The notes below the pieces were generated by a model. It saw only the letters and a program-made list of their open reading frames with translations. It was not told the DNA's origin and made no database searches. Of a DNA stretch of 57,318 nucleotides, positions 30,317-39,471 are shown piece after piece. Both the position numbers and the translations under genes were made by a program. This stretch comes from a bacterium. GTDB taxonomy: Bacteria; Chloroflexota; Dormibacteria; Aeolococcales; Aeolococcaceae. The stretch lies in the NCBI GenBank assembly GCA_014874355.1, contig JACWAJ010000054.1, positions 1 through 57,318 on the forward strand. Direction: 5' to 3'. The number at the start of each line of letters is the position of its first letter. The stretch's first letter is position 1.

Positions 30317-31422
30317 GCTGACGTCACCTGGCCGTTGCGGCCCTGAGTGTGGTGAATTGCAGGTACGACCACCGATACGATCAAGACGTGGGCCGCCGCA
30401 GCGAGCGGGATTGCCACCAGCGCTCCGATGATGCCGGCGACAGCCCCGCCCATGAGCAGGGCCAGAACCACGGCAAGCGCCGGGAGCGATACGACGCGGT
30501 TCATGACCTGTGGTAGCACGAAGTTGGCGTCGATGAGCTGAATCACGACGATGACAAGCGCCACGATGAGCGGGTAGAACGGTCCGATGGTGAACCCTAA
30601 AAGGACGGTTGGGACGGCCCCTACGAATGGTCCTATCAGTGGCACCGCGCTGGCGGTGCCTGCGAGGATGCCGAGCAGGAGGGGTCCGGGCAACCCGAGG
30701 CCCCATGCCGCAAGACCGGTGGCAACACCGACGACCACCATGTTGAATGCGGTGGCTTGCAGGTAGCCGCCCATTCGAGAACCCATCTCGGAGATGACGT
30801 CGGCGGCCAGATGCTGCTGACGTGGGTGAAAGAGATCGACGACGAACGCTTTGAGACGGTCGCTGCTCGTCAACCATAGGAAGCCCAGGAGTAGGACGAT
30901 CACGAAATCCACGACCGCGCTCAGCATGTAGCCGCCCACCGTGAGTAATATGTCCTTGGCGGTGTTGAGGGAACCGGCTACCTGGGTGCCGAGGTCTGCG
31001 CTCAGGTGTAGCGACGACTCGGCTTGCTTGAAGGCATTGCTGATGTCGTGCTGATAGCGGGGAAAACTTGCAATGAGCGCCTGCACTTCGCCAACGACAG
31101 GCGCGACCAGTACGACGACTATTCCGGCCAGCACTGCCAGTAAGAACACGTACACAACCAGGATTGCCGCTACCTTGGGGACGCGCAGCCGTTCGACACG
31201 CACCACGAGTGGTCGTATGCCCTCAGCAAATACGATGGCCACCAAGAGCAGCAGGATGGTGTCGGCGACCATGCGCAGCATGAGCGTGACGGCCAGGGCG
31301 GTGAGAATCAGGATGCCCGCAACGACCAGGGTGCGGACGGTTACCGGCCGCATTCCGGTCGTTGTGGTTGCGGGTGTGGGGGTGGGGCTGTCGCCAACCA
31401 CTTCGACAGACATGGCGGGCAA
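30313..31422 (-). CDS. AI-2E family transporter-like membrane protein
   Basis: Polytopic; GLPGPLLLGILAGTASAVPLIGPFVGAVPTVLLGF. Confidence 0.87.
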   Translation of the reverse strand: MPAMSVEVVGDSPTPTPATTTTGMRPVTVRTLVVAGILILTALAVTLMLRMVADTILLLLVAIVFAEGIRPLVVRVERLRVPKVAAILVVYVFLLAVLAGIVVVLVAPVVGEVQALIASFPRYQHDISNAFKQAESSLHLSADLGTQVAGSLNTAKDILLTVGGYMLSAVVDFVIVLLLGFLWLTSSDRLKAFVVDLFHPRQQHLAADVISEMGSRMGGYLQATAFNMVVVGVATGLAAWGLGLPGPLLLGILAGTASAVPLIGPFVGAVPTVLLGFTIGPFYPLIVALVIVVIQLIDANFVLPQVMNRVVSLPALAVVLALLMGGAVAGIIGALVAIPLAAAAHVLIVSVVVPAIHHTQGRNGQVTSA

Positions 31423-31517
31423 GCGTACCAGTCGCTGCGTTTAACACTCCCTCTTCGCGGGAGCAGTGCTGCTTTGGGGCCACCTTGAACCGACCTGCAC
31501 ACCGTAAACTCCGCGGC

Positions 31518-32693
31518 GTGAAGCTTCTTGAGTACCAGGCCAAGCAACAGTTTGCCCTAGCGGGCATCGCAATTCCTGACGGTCGGTTGGCGCGAACACC
31601 GGCGGAGGCCTCGGCCATTGCCCGAGAGTTGGGTCGGGTGGCCGTCAAGGCCCAGGTGCAAGTTGGTGGCCGTGGCAAGGCAGGCGGGATTGCCGTTGTC
31701 GACACGCCCGAGGCGGCGGAGCGCGAGGCTCGTCGCATTTTGGCTATGGAGATCAAGGGCTACCCGGTTCGATCGGTCTGGTGTGAGACCGGACTGGCCA
31801 TCGCCAACGAGTTCTACCTGGGCATCACGCTGGATCGCGAGTGCCACTCCACGGTGCTCATGTTCTCGGCCGCTGGAGGCATGGAGATCGAGCAGGTGGC
31901 GGCGGAGGCTCCCGAGAAGATCGCCAAGCTGTGGCCGGACCCGTTCATGGGGCCGCAGACCTTCCAGATCCGCCAGCTTGCCTTTGCCGCTCTGCGCAAC
32001 GCGCCGGAACTGAACTTGCCGGCCTCGTGCATTGCCGGTGCGCTTGTGCCGCTGGCCCGTTCGCTCTACGATCTGGCCGGCCATCTCGATGCGCTGACAT
32101 GCGAGATCAACCCGCTCGTGCTGACCACAGAAGGGAAGTTCGTGGCGACAGATGGCAAGCTGGAGATCGACGACAACTCGGACTTCCGGCACCAGGACCT
32201 CGCCGCACTGCTCGCCGGCGATCTGCCGGCCGGAAGTGGCGGCGATCCCTACGAGGCGGAGGCACAACGCCGCGGTCTGACCTATGTCCACCTCGACGGC
32301 TATGTGGGGTGTATCGGGAATGGCGCCGGTTTGGTCATGAACACGCTCGACCTGGTCAAGCAGCAGGGCGGTGAGCCCGCGAATTTCCTCGATGTGGGTG
32401 GGGGCGCCACCGCAGACAAGGTTCGCGATGCCCTCGACATGGTCCTGCTCGACCCACAGGTTCGCGGCGTATTCGTCAACATCTTCGGGGGCATCACCCG
32501 TTGCGACGAAGTCGCGCGAGGCATCATCGCCGCGCGGGATGCACTCAACATCAAAATGCCGCTGGTGGTGCGTATGACGGGCACGTCGGAAGAAGAGGGC
32601 CGTCGGCTGCTCCAGGAAGCTGGAATCACACCAGGGGTGAGCGCGACCGATGCGGCCATGAGAGTCGTTGCTCTCACCAAGGAGAGCAACTGA
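31518..32693 (+). CDS. sucC: Succinyl-CoA ligase beta subunit
   Basis: GTG start: [85 protein letters not shown]. Confidence 0.95.
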   Translation: MKLLEYQAKQQFALAGIAIPDGRLARTPAEASAIARELGRVAVKAQVQVGGRGKAGGIAVVDTPEAAEREARRILAMEIKGYPVRSVWCETGLAIANEFYLGITLDRECHSTVLMFSAAGGMEIEQVAAEAPEKIAKLWPDPFMGPQTFQIRQLAFAALRNAPELNLPASCIAGALVPLARSLYDLAGHLDALTCEINPLVLTTEGKFVATDGKLEIDDNSDFRHQDLAALLAGDLPAGSGGDPYEAEAQRRGLTYVHLDGYVGCIGNGAGLVMNTLDLVKQQGGEPANFLDVGGGATADKVRDALDMVLLDPQVRGVFVNIFGGITRCDEVARGIIAARDALNIKMPLVVRMTGTSEEEGRRLLQEAGITPGVSATDAAMRVVALTKESN

Positions 32694-33586
32694 TGTCTGT
32701 ACTGCTCAACGCTGCAAGCCGGGTTCTCGTTCAGGGTATGACCGGCCGCGAGGGCGGTTTTCATACCGCCCAGATGCGCGCCTACGGCACCAATGTCGTT
32801 GCCGGCGTTTCGCCGGGCAAAGGCGGGACCGAGCGTGACGGGGTGCCGGTGTTCGACACGGTCACTGATGCCGTGGCCGCTACGGATGCCGATGTCAGCG
32901 CCATCTTCGTACCGGCGCCGTTTGCGGCTGACGCCATCATGGAGTCCGCCCTTGCGGACATCGCGCTCACGGTGTGCATCACTGAGGGCATTCCCATCCA
33001 CGACACGATCCGAGCGCGGTCGGTGGTGATGCGTGGCGGCAATCGCAGGCTGCTTGGGCCCAACTGCCCGGGGCTGGTCACGCCGGGTCAGAGCAAGGTC
33101 GGCATCATTCCCAACCACATCAGCCTTCCGGGCCCAGTTGGCGTGGTGGCGCGCAGCGGAACGCTGATGTACGAGGTGATCCAGGCGCTTTCGCAAGCCG
33201 GTCTGGGCCAGACGACCTCGGTGGGTATTGGCGGCGACCCGGTTTCGGGGCTTAGCTTCAAGGATGTACTGGAGCTTTTTGCCAAAGATCCAGCCACCCA
33301 GACGGTGGTAATGATCGGCGAGATCGGTGGCGCTTCCGAAGAAGAGGCTGCCGCGTGGATCGCCAAGACCGGCTTCGACAAGCCGGTGGTGGCATTCATA
33401 TCCGGCCGGACGGCTCCACCGGGCAAGCGCATGGGACATGCCGGCGCCATCATCAGTGGCAATACGGGTTCGGCCCAGGGCAAGATCGATGCGCTGACCG
33501 CTGCAGGTGCCGGCATCGCCGACACCATCGAAGACGTGGTGAGACTGACCTCCGGACATCTGCCGGCGGCTCCATCCGTTCGCTGA
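32693..33586 (+). CDS. sucD: Succinyl-CoA ligase alpha subunit
   Basis: [73 protein letters not shown]. Confidence 0.95.
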   Translation: MSVLLNAASRVLVQGMTGREGGFHTAQMRAYGTNVVAGVSPGKGGTERDGVPVFDTVTDAVAATDADVSAIFVPAPFAADAIMESALADIALTVCITEGIPIHDTIRARSVVMRGGNRRLLGPNCPGLVTPGQSKVGIIPNHISLPGPVGVVARSGTLMYEVIQALSQAGLGQTTSVGIGGDPVSGLSFKDVLELFAKDPATQTVVMIGEIGGASEEEAAAWIAKTGFDKPVVAFISGRTAPPGKRMGHAGAIISGNTGSAQGKIDALTAAGAGIADTIEDVVRLTSGHLPAAPSVR

Positions 33587-33604
33587 CCGAAAGGCGCGGT
33601 GGGG

Positions 33605-33943
33605 CTACGTTCCGCGAATCCTCGAATAGACGTCGTCGATCCCAAGCGCCGCCAGCAAACCGTCGTCGATGCGTCGGAGTGTTGGTTGCAACAGACGGCC
33701 TTTGAGCCGGCACTCATTGTGATTCAACTCGATGATGTTGTCACAAAGTACCCGTCCAATCAGGGGACGATCCTCTGCCGACAGCTCAACTATCGAATCT
33801 AGTGCGGGCTTTGGCTTGGTGGTAATTCTTACCCCCAAGAAGCTGGGCAGCATTGCATTCCGGGCATCCCCGGATACCACCACGTAATGGTGCGGCCCAT
33901 AACCGATATTGGCAGTCACCACGCTGCCCCGGGTGAACCTCAC
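33605..33943 (-). CDS. MazF/PemK-like toxin
   Basis: TRGSVVTANIGYGPHHYVVVSGDARNAMLPSFLGVRITTKPKP...ELSAEDRPLIGRVLCDNIIELNHNEC; 4-bp ATGA overlap with the upstream gene. Confidence 0.72.
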   Translation of the reverse strand: MRFTRGSVVTANIGYGPHHYVVVSGDARNAMLPSFLGVRITTKPKPALDSIVELSAEDRPLIGRVLCDNIIELNHNECRLKGRLLQPTLRRIDDGLLAALGIDDVYSRIRGT

Positions 33944-34251
33944 GCGTCAGCCCATGCCGCCGCCTGGCGGCGTCGATGAGTTGCGGCCGCTTTTTCATAG
34001 CCCTGTTCGTCCACGTCAGACACAAACGACTCTGCCAGGGCTGCGTAACCGGCGAGACGTTGCGCCAGACGGACCTGATGCGCTCCCAGCGATATGAGGC
34101 GGGAGGCAATGCCGGCTTCACTAAACGGGATTTCACCCAAAATCGACCTCAAGCTCTCGCGAGCCGGATTCGAAGGTGATCTCAACGCGGAGATAAGGCC
34201 CTCGGCCTCTTTGTCAAGGGGAACCTGGATGCGACGGACGGAAATGGCCAT
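33940..34251 (-). CDS. Putative antitoxin of the MazF-like module
   Basis: Small ORF directly upstream of and translationally coupled to the MazF-like gene; operator-like repeats at its start. Confidence 0.6.
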   Translation of the reverse strand: MAISVRRIQVPLDKEAEGLISALRSPSNPARESLRSILGEIPFSEAGIASRLISLGAHQVRLAQRLAGYAALAESFVSDVDEQGYEKAAATHRRRQAAAWADA

Positions 34252-34272
34252 GCACCATATTATGCACCATAT
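34250..34272 (-). promoter_or_regulatory. Tandem 11-bp operator-like repeats over the antitoxin start codon
   Basis: ATGCACCATAT-T-ATGCACCATAT (plus strand); ATATGGTGCAT-A-ATATGGTGCAT in the gene sense, second copy running into the ATG. Confidence 0.65.
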
Positions 34273-34647
34273 TTATGATTCACTCAAGTGCAACATGCCG
34301 GTTGAAAGCTGATCCCTGACGGTGGCCAGCCACTCCGACATGGCAATGCCGTCCACCATGGGAAGGTAGTTGCACTCCAAGCCGGGATAGAGAACGCGTT
34401 CGATGTCGTCCTCTCCCAGGTGCAGGGTCAGGAGATCGCTCAGTTCGGCAATCGCGGCCTGGCACACCTGGGGCTCCGCCTCTGTCTTGAAGCCGGCGAT
34501 GGCTGTGGTGGGGTCGGAGTAGTCGAGTGTCCAGTCCTGGTGGAAGTAGCCTCCGAACAGTTGGAAGAGGGTTGGGTAACGGCGCGACGCTTCAGCTACC
34601 AGGCTTTCGATGTCCGGCTTATTCATGCCGGCAAAGTCTAGGCCCAC
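34273..34647 (-). CDS. CdiI-like contact-dependent growth inhibition immunity protein
   Basis: YPTLFQLFGGYFHQDWTLDYSDPTTAIAGFKTEAEP...LSDLLTLHLGEDDIERVLYPGLECNYLP resembles the CdiI fold family (GxYFHQDW). Confidence 0.65.
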   Translation of the reverse strand: MGLDFAGMNKPDIESLVAEASRRYPTLFQLFGGYFHQDWTLDYSDPTTAIAGFKTEAEPQVCQAAIAELSDLLTLHLGEDDIERVLYPGLECNYLPMVDGIAMSEWLATVRDQLSTGMLHLSES

Positions 34648-34663
34648 ACGCTACCGTTACCCC

Positions 34664-35824
34664 ATGGATTTCGAACTCAGTTCAGAGCAGCTCAGCGTCC
34701 GCGATCTCTGCCGCGACTTTGCGCGCAACGAAATTGCCCCCAAGGCTGCCGGCTTCGACGAGACCGGCGAGTTTCCCTATGCGATCGTCGCCGGAATGGG
34801 CAAGCTCGGGCTCTTCGCCATGCGGTTTTCTGAGTCGCTCGGCGGTGCGGGTGGTGACTTCCTCTCCTACTGCCTGGCGATAGAGGAGATCGCGCGCGCC
34901 GACGCCAGTTGTGCCATCACTCTGGCCGCCGCGGTTTCTCTGGGCATTGCTCCATTCGTGGAGTTCGGCACGGCGGCACAGCAGGAACGCTGGCTGCCGG
35001 CGCTGCTTTCCGGCGAGAAGCTGTGGGCCTTTGGGCTGACCGAGCCCGAGGCGGGTTCCGACGCGGGGGGGACGCAGTCGCGGGCAAGCCGCACTGGTGC
35101 CGAATGGGTGATCAACGGGCGTAAAGCTTTCATCACCAATGCGGGAACCAACATTTCCGCAGGGGTGACGATGACTGCGGTGACCGGCGGCAGTGAAGGC
35201 CATAAGCAGATCAGCTGCTTTGCGGTGGAGCGGGGGACGCCTGGCTATACTCAGGGGCCCAAGTACCGCAAGCTTGGCTGGCACGCTTCAGATACTCGAG
35301 AGTTGCTCTTCGATGATGTTCGTGTTCCGGCTGACAATCTGGTGGGCGAGGAGGGCGGTGGCCTCCGCCAGTTCCTGCGGATCCTCGAAGGTGGCCGTGT
35401 GGGCATGGCCGCGTTATCCGTGGGGGTGGCTCAGGCGTGTCTCGACGCCAGTATTGAGTACTCGACCCAACGCCGGCAGTTCGGGCAGGCGATCGCCGGT
35501 TTCCAAGCGACCCAGTTCAAGCTCGCCGACATGGCGACCCAGATCGAGATGGCCCGTCTATTGACCCACAAGGCGGCGTGGCTCTTCGATCACGGCGGCA
35601 AGCCGGGCGTCTATGCATCGATGGCCAAACTGCACGCGTCCGAGGTCGCCACCGCCTGCGCCGGCCAGGCGGTGCAGATTCATGGAGGCTATGGCTTCAT
35701 GGAGGACTTGCCGGTGGCGCGCTACTACCGCGACGTCAAGATCAACGAGATCGGCGAGGGCACCAGCGAGGTGCAGCGCATCCTCATCGCGAGACACCTC
35801 ATCAAGCGGTTTGAGGGGGCCTAG
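34664..35824 (+). CDS. Acyl-CoA dehydrogenase
   Basis: MDFELSSEQLSVRDLCRDFARNEIAPKAAGFDETGEFP; AFGLTEPEAGSDAGGTQSRA; QIHGGYGFMEDLPVARYYRDVKINEIGEGTSEVQRILIARHL. Confidence 0.95.
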   Translation: MDFELSSEQLSVRDLCRDFARNEIAPKAAGFDETGEFPYAIVAGMGKLGLFAMRFSESLGGAGGDFLSYCLAIEEIARADASCAITLAAAVSLGIAPFVEFGTAAQQERWLPALLSGEKLWAFGLTEPEAGSDAGGTQSRASRTGAEWVINGRKAFITNAGTNISAGVTMTAVTGGSEGHKQISCFAVERGTPGYTQGPKYRKLGWHASDTRELLFDDVRVPADNLVGEEGGGLRQFLRILEGGRVGMAALSVGVAQACLDASIEYSTQRRQFGQAIAGFQATQFKLADMATQIEMARLLTHKAAWLFDHGGKPGVYASMAKLHASEVATACAGQAVQIHGGYGFMEDLPVARYYRDVKINEIGEGTSEVQRILIARHLIKRFEGA

Positions 35825-36002
35825 CAGCCTGTCTCAAGTAATGCACCACTGCTGCCTCCACTCCGAATCACCGATCTCGGCGTCGGCTTCTCCGGTTCTC
35901 CCACGAGTACTGCAAGTACGCGTGGTGCGATCTTCGTGCGCCTCCTTGACCTCGGCGGCCGGTGCGGCACATCAGCGTCGCGTTACTGAGACAGGCTGCT
36001 AG
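35821..36002. mobile_element. 182-bp MITE-like repeat with CTAG-tipped terminal inverted repeats
   Basis: Left CTAGCAGCCTGTCTCAAGTAATGC, right end reverse complement CTAGCAGCCTGTCTCAGTAACGC; central palindrome CCACGAGTACT-GCA-AGTACGCGTGG; second copy at 1-120. Confidence 0.85.
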
Positions 36003-36439
36003 GCGATACCGGGTCGCGCAGGCGGCGTGCCCGTCTTTGGGGCGCGTGTCGACGGTTGGAACGGCCCGTTACCGGTGAGTTCATTCATCGCCTGGGTAAG
36101 GCTGTTGACGATGGTCTTGAAGAACTGTTCACACATGTCCCGGGCAGGCTTGTCGTTGCCAATGTTGTAGCCGGAGAAGTTCCCCATTATCTGGATGCGG
36201 GCGTACTCGGTCCCGCTGCCTGGCGCTGTCCCCGCCGCGGTGTAGCCTCGGGTTTCGAATACGAAGTACGCCCCGGCGCCCTCACCCAGGGTGATGTTGA
36301 CGTTGACTCTGCCGTTCCAGGCGCGGTAACTCTGGGCACTGGGGAATGCCTGCTGGCAGAACCTCTCGACGGCCTTGACACAGCTAGCTGCGCTGAGCGG
36401 GACGATCACCGAACGGCTGCTCACCTGTATATAGCCCAT
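35999..36439 (-). CDS. Hypothetical protein
   Basis: 146-aa ORF, protein-like composition; stop codon supplied by the repeat tip. Confidence 0.5.
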   Translation of the reverse strand: MGYIQVSSRSVIVPLSAASCVKAVERFCQQAFPSAQSYRAWNGRVNVNITLGEGAGAYFVFETRGYTAAGTAPGSGTEYARIQIMGNFSGYNIGNDKPARDMCEQFFKTIVNSLTQAMNELTGNGPFQPSTRAPKTGTPPARPGIA

Positions 36440-36582
36440 GCCTGCGCTCCCCCTACGGAATCTGGCTCTTACTCGAGATAAGTGAATGCTCGCCTGGCAC
36501 TGCGAACAGAACCACGAGCACTAGGGACGATACCTCGCCGGACTTACCTATGGCGAGTCTGTGACTTACGATTCTGGCTGCG

Positions 36583-36615
36583 TTCCGAGCAGCCGGACCT
36601 CCGAGCTGCTCGGAA
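36583..36615 (-). terminator. Hairpin directly after the stop of ORF 36616-36888
   Basis: TTCCGAGCAGC-cggacctccga-GCTGCTCGGAA, 11-bp perfect stem; no clear U-tract. Confidence 0.5.
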
Positions 36616-36888
36616 TCAGCGACGTTGGAACACGTTCACCAGCACAATTGTGGTCGGTTTCCCCCCGATCGATGTTGGGCCTGTCACCGTCTCTGGGTCG
36701 ATGAGTGCGAAGCCTGCTGGTGAGGGCTCATTGCCGCTGAGGACCACCACGTCGCCGGTCTGCGCCTGCTCCAGTTGTGCGGAGCCGGCAAGGTCGACCG
36801 TGTGCATTCGCGTGAGCACCTCACGTCCACCGGGCGCGGGCTGCATCGCGAACAGCGCCTCCTCAAGGGCGTCGGGGCGGTTCAGCAA
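36616..36888 (-). CDS. Hypothetical protein
   Basis: 90-aa ORF followed by a hairpin. Confidence 0.4.
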   Translation of the reverse strand: MLNRPDALEEALFAMQPAPGGREVLTRMHTVDLAGSAQLEQAQTGDVVVLSGNEPSPAGFALIDPETVTGPTSIGGKPTTIVLVNVFQRR

Positions 36889-37026
36889 TCCAGAACCGAT
36901 TGCGTCTCATGGGTTGCCGCCACCATGTACTGAGGGCTCGTACTGGCTCGGTCATCCAGGCTCAGTATCGTTGTTGCGTGCGGCCAAGGGCGTGGGACAC
37001 CCTGTTATCTCGCGTAGGATCGACTC

Positions 37027-38208
37027 ATGACAGATGTAGTCGTTGTCGCCGCTGCCAGAACTCCGTTTGGCCGTCTTGGTGGAGCGCTGGCCTCCCTCAC
37101 CGCTATCGACCTTGGTGCTCGCGTGATTCGTGAGGTTCTGGAGCGTACCGGGACGCCTGCCGATGCTGTCGACCAGGTGATCATGGGGACGGTCATCGCT
37201 GCCGGCTTAGGCCAGGTGCCTGCCCGGCAGGCGGCGCTCAAAGCCGGTTTGCCTTCCGGCGTACCTTCGTTTACCGTCAACAAGGTCTGTGCCAGCGCCC
37301 TCAAGGCGGTCAATCTTGGTGCGCTCATGATTCGTGCCGGCGATGCCGAGGTCGTGGTCGCAGGTGGCATGGAGTGCATGTCGCGGGCTCCGTACCTTCT
37401 GGATGCGCATCGCTTTGGCAGCAAGTACGGCGACCGCACCGTGGTCGACGCCATCATTCGCGACGGTCTCGGGTGCCCCATCGACGGGGTACTCATGGGC
37501 GCCCACGGTTCGGACGTGGCCGCCGAGTTCGGGGTGACGCGTGAGGAGCAGGACGCCTGGGCGTACCGTTCGCAGATGCGCTATCGCGACGCCCTGGCGG
37601 CGGGCAAGTTCAGCGAAGAGATCGTCGGCGTCACCACTCCCAAAGGTGAGGTGGTGGCTGACGAGCAGCCGCGTCCCGACACCACGCTCGAGAAGCTGGT
37701 GTCGCTTCGCCCCGCCTTTGGCGAGAATTCGAGCGTCACGGCGGGCAATGCGCCTGGCATCAACGACGGCGGCAGTGCCGTCCTGCTCATGCGCGCTGAG
37801 CGTGCGAGTGCGGCCGGGCTGACCCCGCTGGGACGCCTTGTCGCCGGAGGGGAATCCGGCGCGGAGCACCCCTATCTGGCGACGGTGCCGGCCAGCGCCA
37901 TCCAGCACGCCCTGGGGAAGACCCGGGGCGAGGTCGGGGTGGGCGATCTCGAGGTCGTCGAGATCAACGAGGCCTTTGCCTCCGTTGCCATCACCAGCGC
38001 CAAGTTGCTCGGGGTCGATCCCGAGCGGGTCAATGTCAACGGCGGTGCCATTGCGGTGGGTCACCCGCTTGGCGCCAGTGGTGCGCGCATCCTGATGACC
38101 CTGCTTTACGAGCTGCGCCGTCGCGGCGGCGGGTATGGTGCCGCGGGTATTTGCAGCGGTATCGCCCAGGGTGAGGCGGCCGTCGTGCACGTCGGCAATC
38201 CTGCATAA
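37027..38208 (+). CDS. Acetyl-CoA C-acyltransferase (thiolase)
   Basis: VNKVCASALKAVNLGALMIRAGDAEVVVAGGMECMSRAPYLL; NVNGGAIAVGHPLGASGARI; AAGICSGIAQGEAAVV. Confidence 0.95.
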   Translation: MTDVVVVAAARTPFGRLGGALASLTAIDLGARVIREVLERTGTPADAVDQVIMGTVIAAGLGQVPARQAALKAGLPSGVPSFTVNKVCASALKAVNLGALMIRAGDAEVVVAGGMECMSRAPYLLDAHRFGSKYGDRTVVDAIIRDGLGCPIDGVLMGAHGSDVAAEFGVTREEQDAWAYRSQMRYRDALAAGKFSEEIVGVTTPKGEVVADEQPRPDTTLEKLVSLRPAFGENSSVTAGNAPGINDGGSAVLLMRAERASAAGLTPLGRLVAGGESGAEHPYLATVPASAIQHALGKTRGEVGVGDLEVVEINEAFASVAITSAKLLGVDPERVNVNGGAIAVGHPLGASGARILMTLLYELRRRGGGYGAAGICSGIAQGEAAVVHVGNPA

Positions 38209-38245
38209 TCTCGCCCACTTATCCTTATCTCACGGGGTACATGCC

Positions 38246-39394
38246 GTGGACGTCCGGCTCAACGAAGAACAGCAGGCGATTCAGCAGTCGGTTCGTGAGC
38301 TGGTGCGCGGCAAGATTGCACCCCGTGCCGCCGACATCGATCGCAGCGCCGAGTTTCCCTGGGACGTGGTCGACATCTTCCGCAAGCACGATCTTTTCGC
38401 CCTGCCGTTTCCACCCGAATACGGAGGGCTTTCAGGCAGTGCCTTGACACTCAATGTCGCCATCGAAGAGGTGGCAAAGGTCTGTGCCACGAGTGCCCTG
38501 ATCCTGGCGGTGCAGGCGCTGGGGTGCCATCCGATCATGCTGGGGGGGACGCCGGAACAGCAACGACGCTTCCTGCCGGCGCTGGCTTGCGGCGAGAAGC
38601 TTGCCGCCTACGCTCTGTCCGAGTCGTCGGCCGGCAGCGACCCGGCGGGGATGGAAACCAGGGCACAGCGGCGTGGGGACGAATACGTTCTGACCGGTGC
38701 CAAGAACTGGATAACCAATGGGGGAGTGGCCGACACCATCGTCGTCTTCGCCAAGACCGACCCCCGAGCCGGTTCCAAGGGCGTCAGCGCCTTTGTCCTC
38801 GACAATGCCCGGGCGTGCAAGGGGCTTACCGCGACCCTCATCCACGGCAAACTCGGGATTCGGGGGAGCAATACCGCCGAACTGCATTTCGACGATGTCG
38901 TGGTCCCGGCCGGGAACCGCCTCGGTGAGGAGGGAGACGGATTCAAGCTGGCGTTGCGAGTGCTGGATCGCTCCCGCCCCGGTGTGGCGGCACAGGCGCT
39001 CGGGATCGCCCAGGGTGCACTTGATTACGCAGCCGGCTATGCCAGAGAACGTCACCAGTTCGGCAAGGCCATTGCGGAGTTCCAGGGTATCCAATTCATG
39101 CTGGCCGACATGGACGCGCAGACAGAGGCGGCTCGTGCCATGGTCTACCATGCCTCGAACCTCATCGACATGAAGGCGCCGGGTGTCACCGCGGCCGCGG
39201 CGATCTGCAAGCTCCTGGCTTCCGACGCGGCCATGCGGGTCACCACTGATGCGGTACAGATCCTGGGCGGCTACGGATACGTGAACGAATACCCGGTGGA
39301 GCGGATGATGCGCGACGCCAAGATCACTCAGATCTACGAAGGCACGAATCAGATCCAGCGGCTCGTGATCGCCCGGTCTCTGCTCCAGGGGTAG
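38246..39394 (+). CDS. Acyl-CoA dehydrogenase
   Basis: LNEEQQAIQQSVRELVRGKIAPRAADIDRSAEFPWDV; AYALSESSAGSDPAGMETRA; LGGYGYVNEYPVERMMRDAKITQIYEGTNQIQRLVIARSLL. Confidence 0.95.
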   Translation: MDVRLNEEQQAIQQSVRELVRGKIAPRAADIDRSAEFPWDVVDIFRKHDLFALPFPPEYGGLSGSALTLNVAIEEVAKVCATSALILAVQALGCHPIMLGGTPEQQRRFLPALACGEKLAAYALSESSAGSDPAGMETRAQRRGDEYVLTGAKNWITNGGVADTIVVFAKTDPRAGSKGVSAFVLDNARACKGLTATLIHGKLGIRGSNTAELHFDDVVVPAGNRLGEEGDGFKLALRVLDRSRPGVAAQALGIAQGALDYAAGYARERHQFGKAIAEFQGIQFMLADMDAQTEAARAMVYHASNLIDMKAPGVTAAAAICKLLASDAAMRVTTDAVQILGGYGYVNEYPVERMMRDAKITQIYEGTNQIQRLVIARSLLQG

Positions 39395-39471
39395 GGGCAT
39401 CATGTCGCGCCACGGCGTCTACCACGCATCGAGTGTTTCAGTAGGGGGTACATCCCTGGTTAGATGGTGGC

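Noticed and set aside
32300-33559. 419-aa antisense ORF opposite sucD
   Set aside because: Same reason; the sense strand is clearly sucCD.
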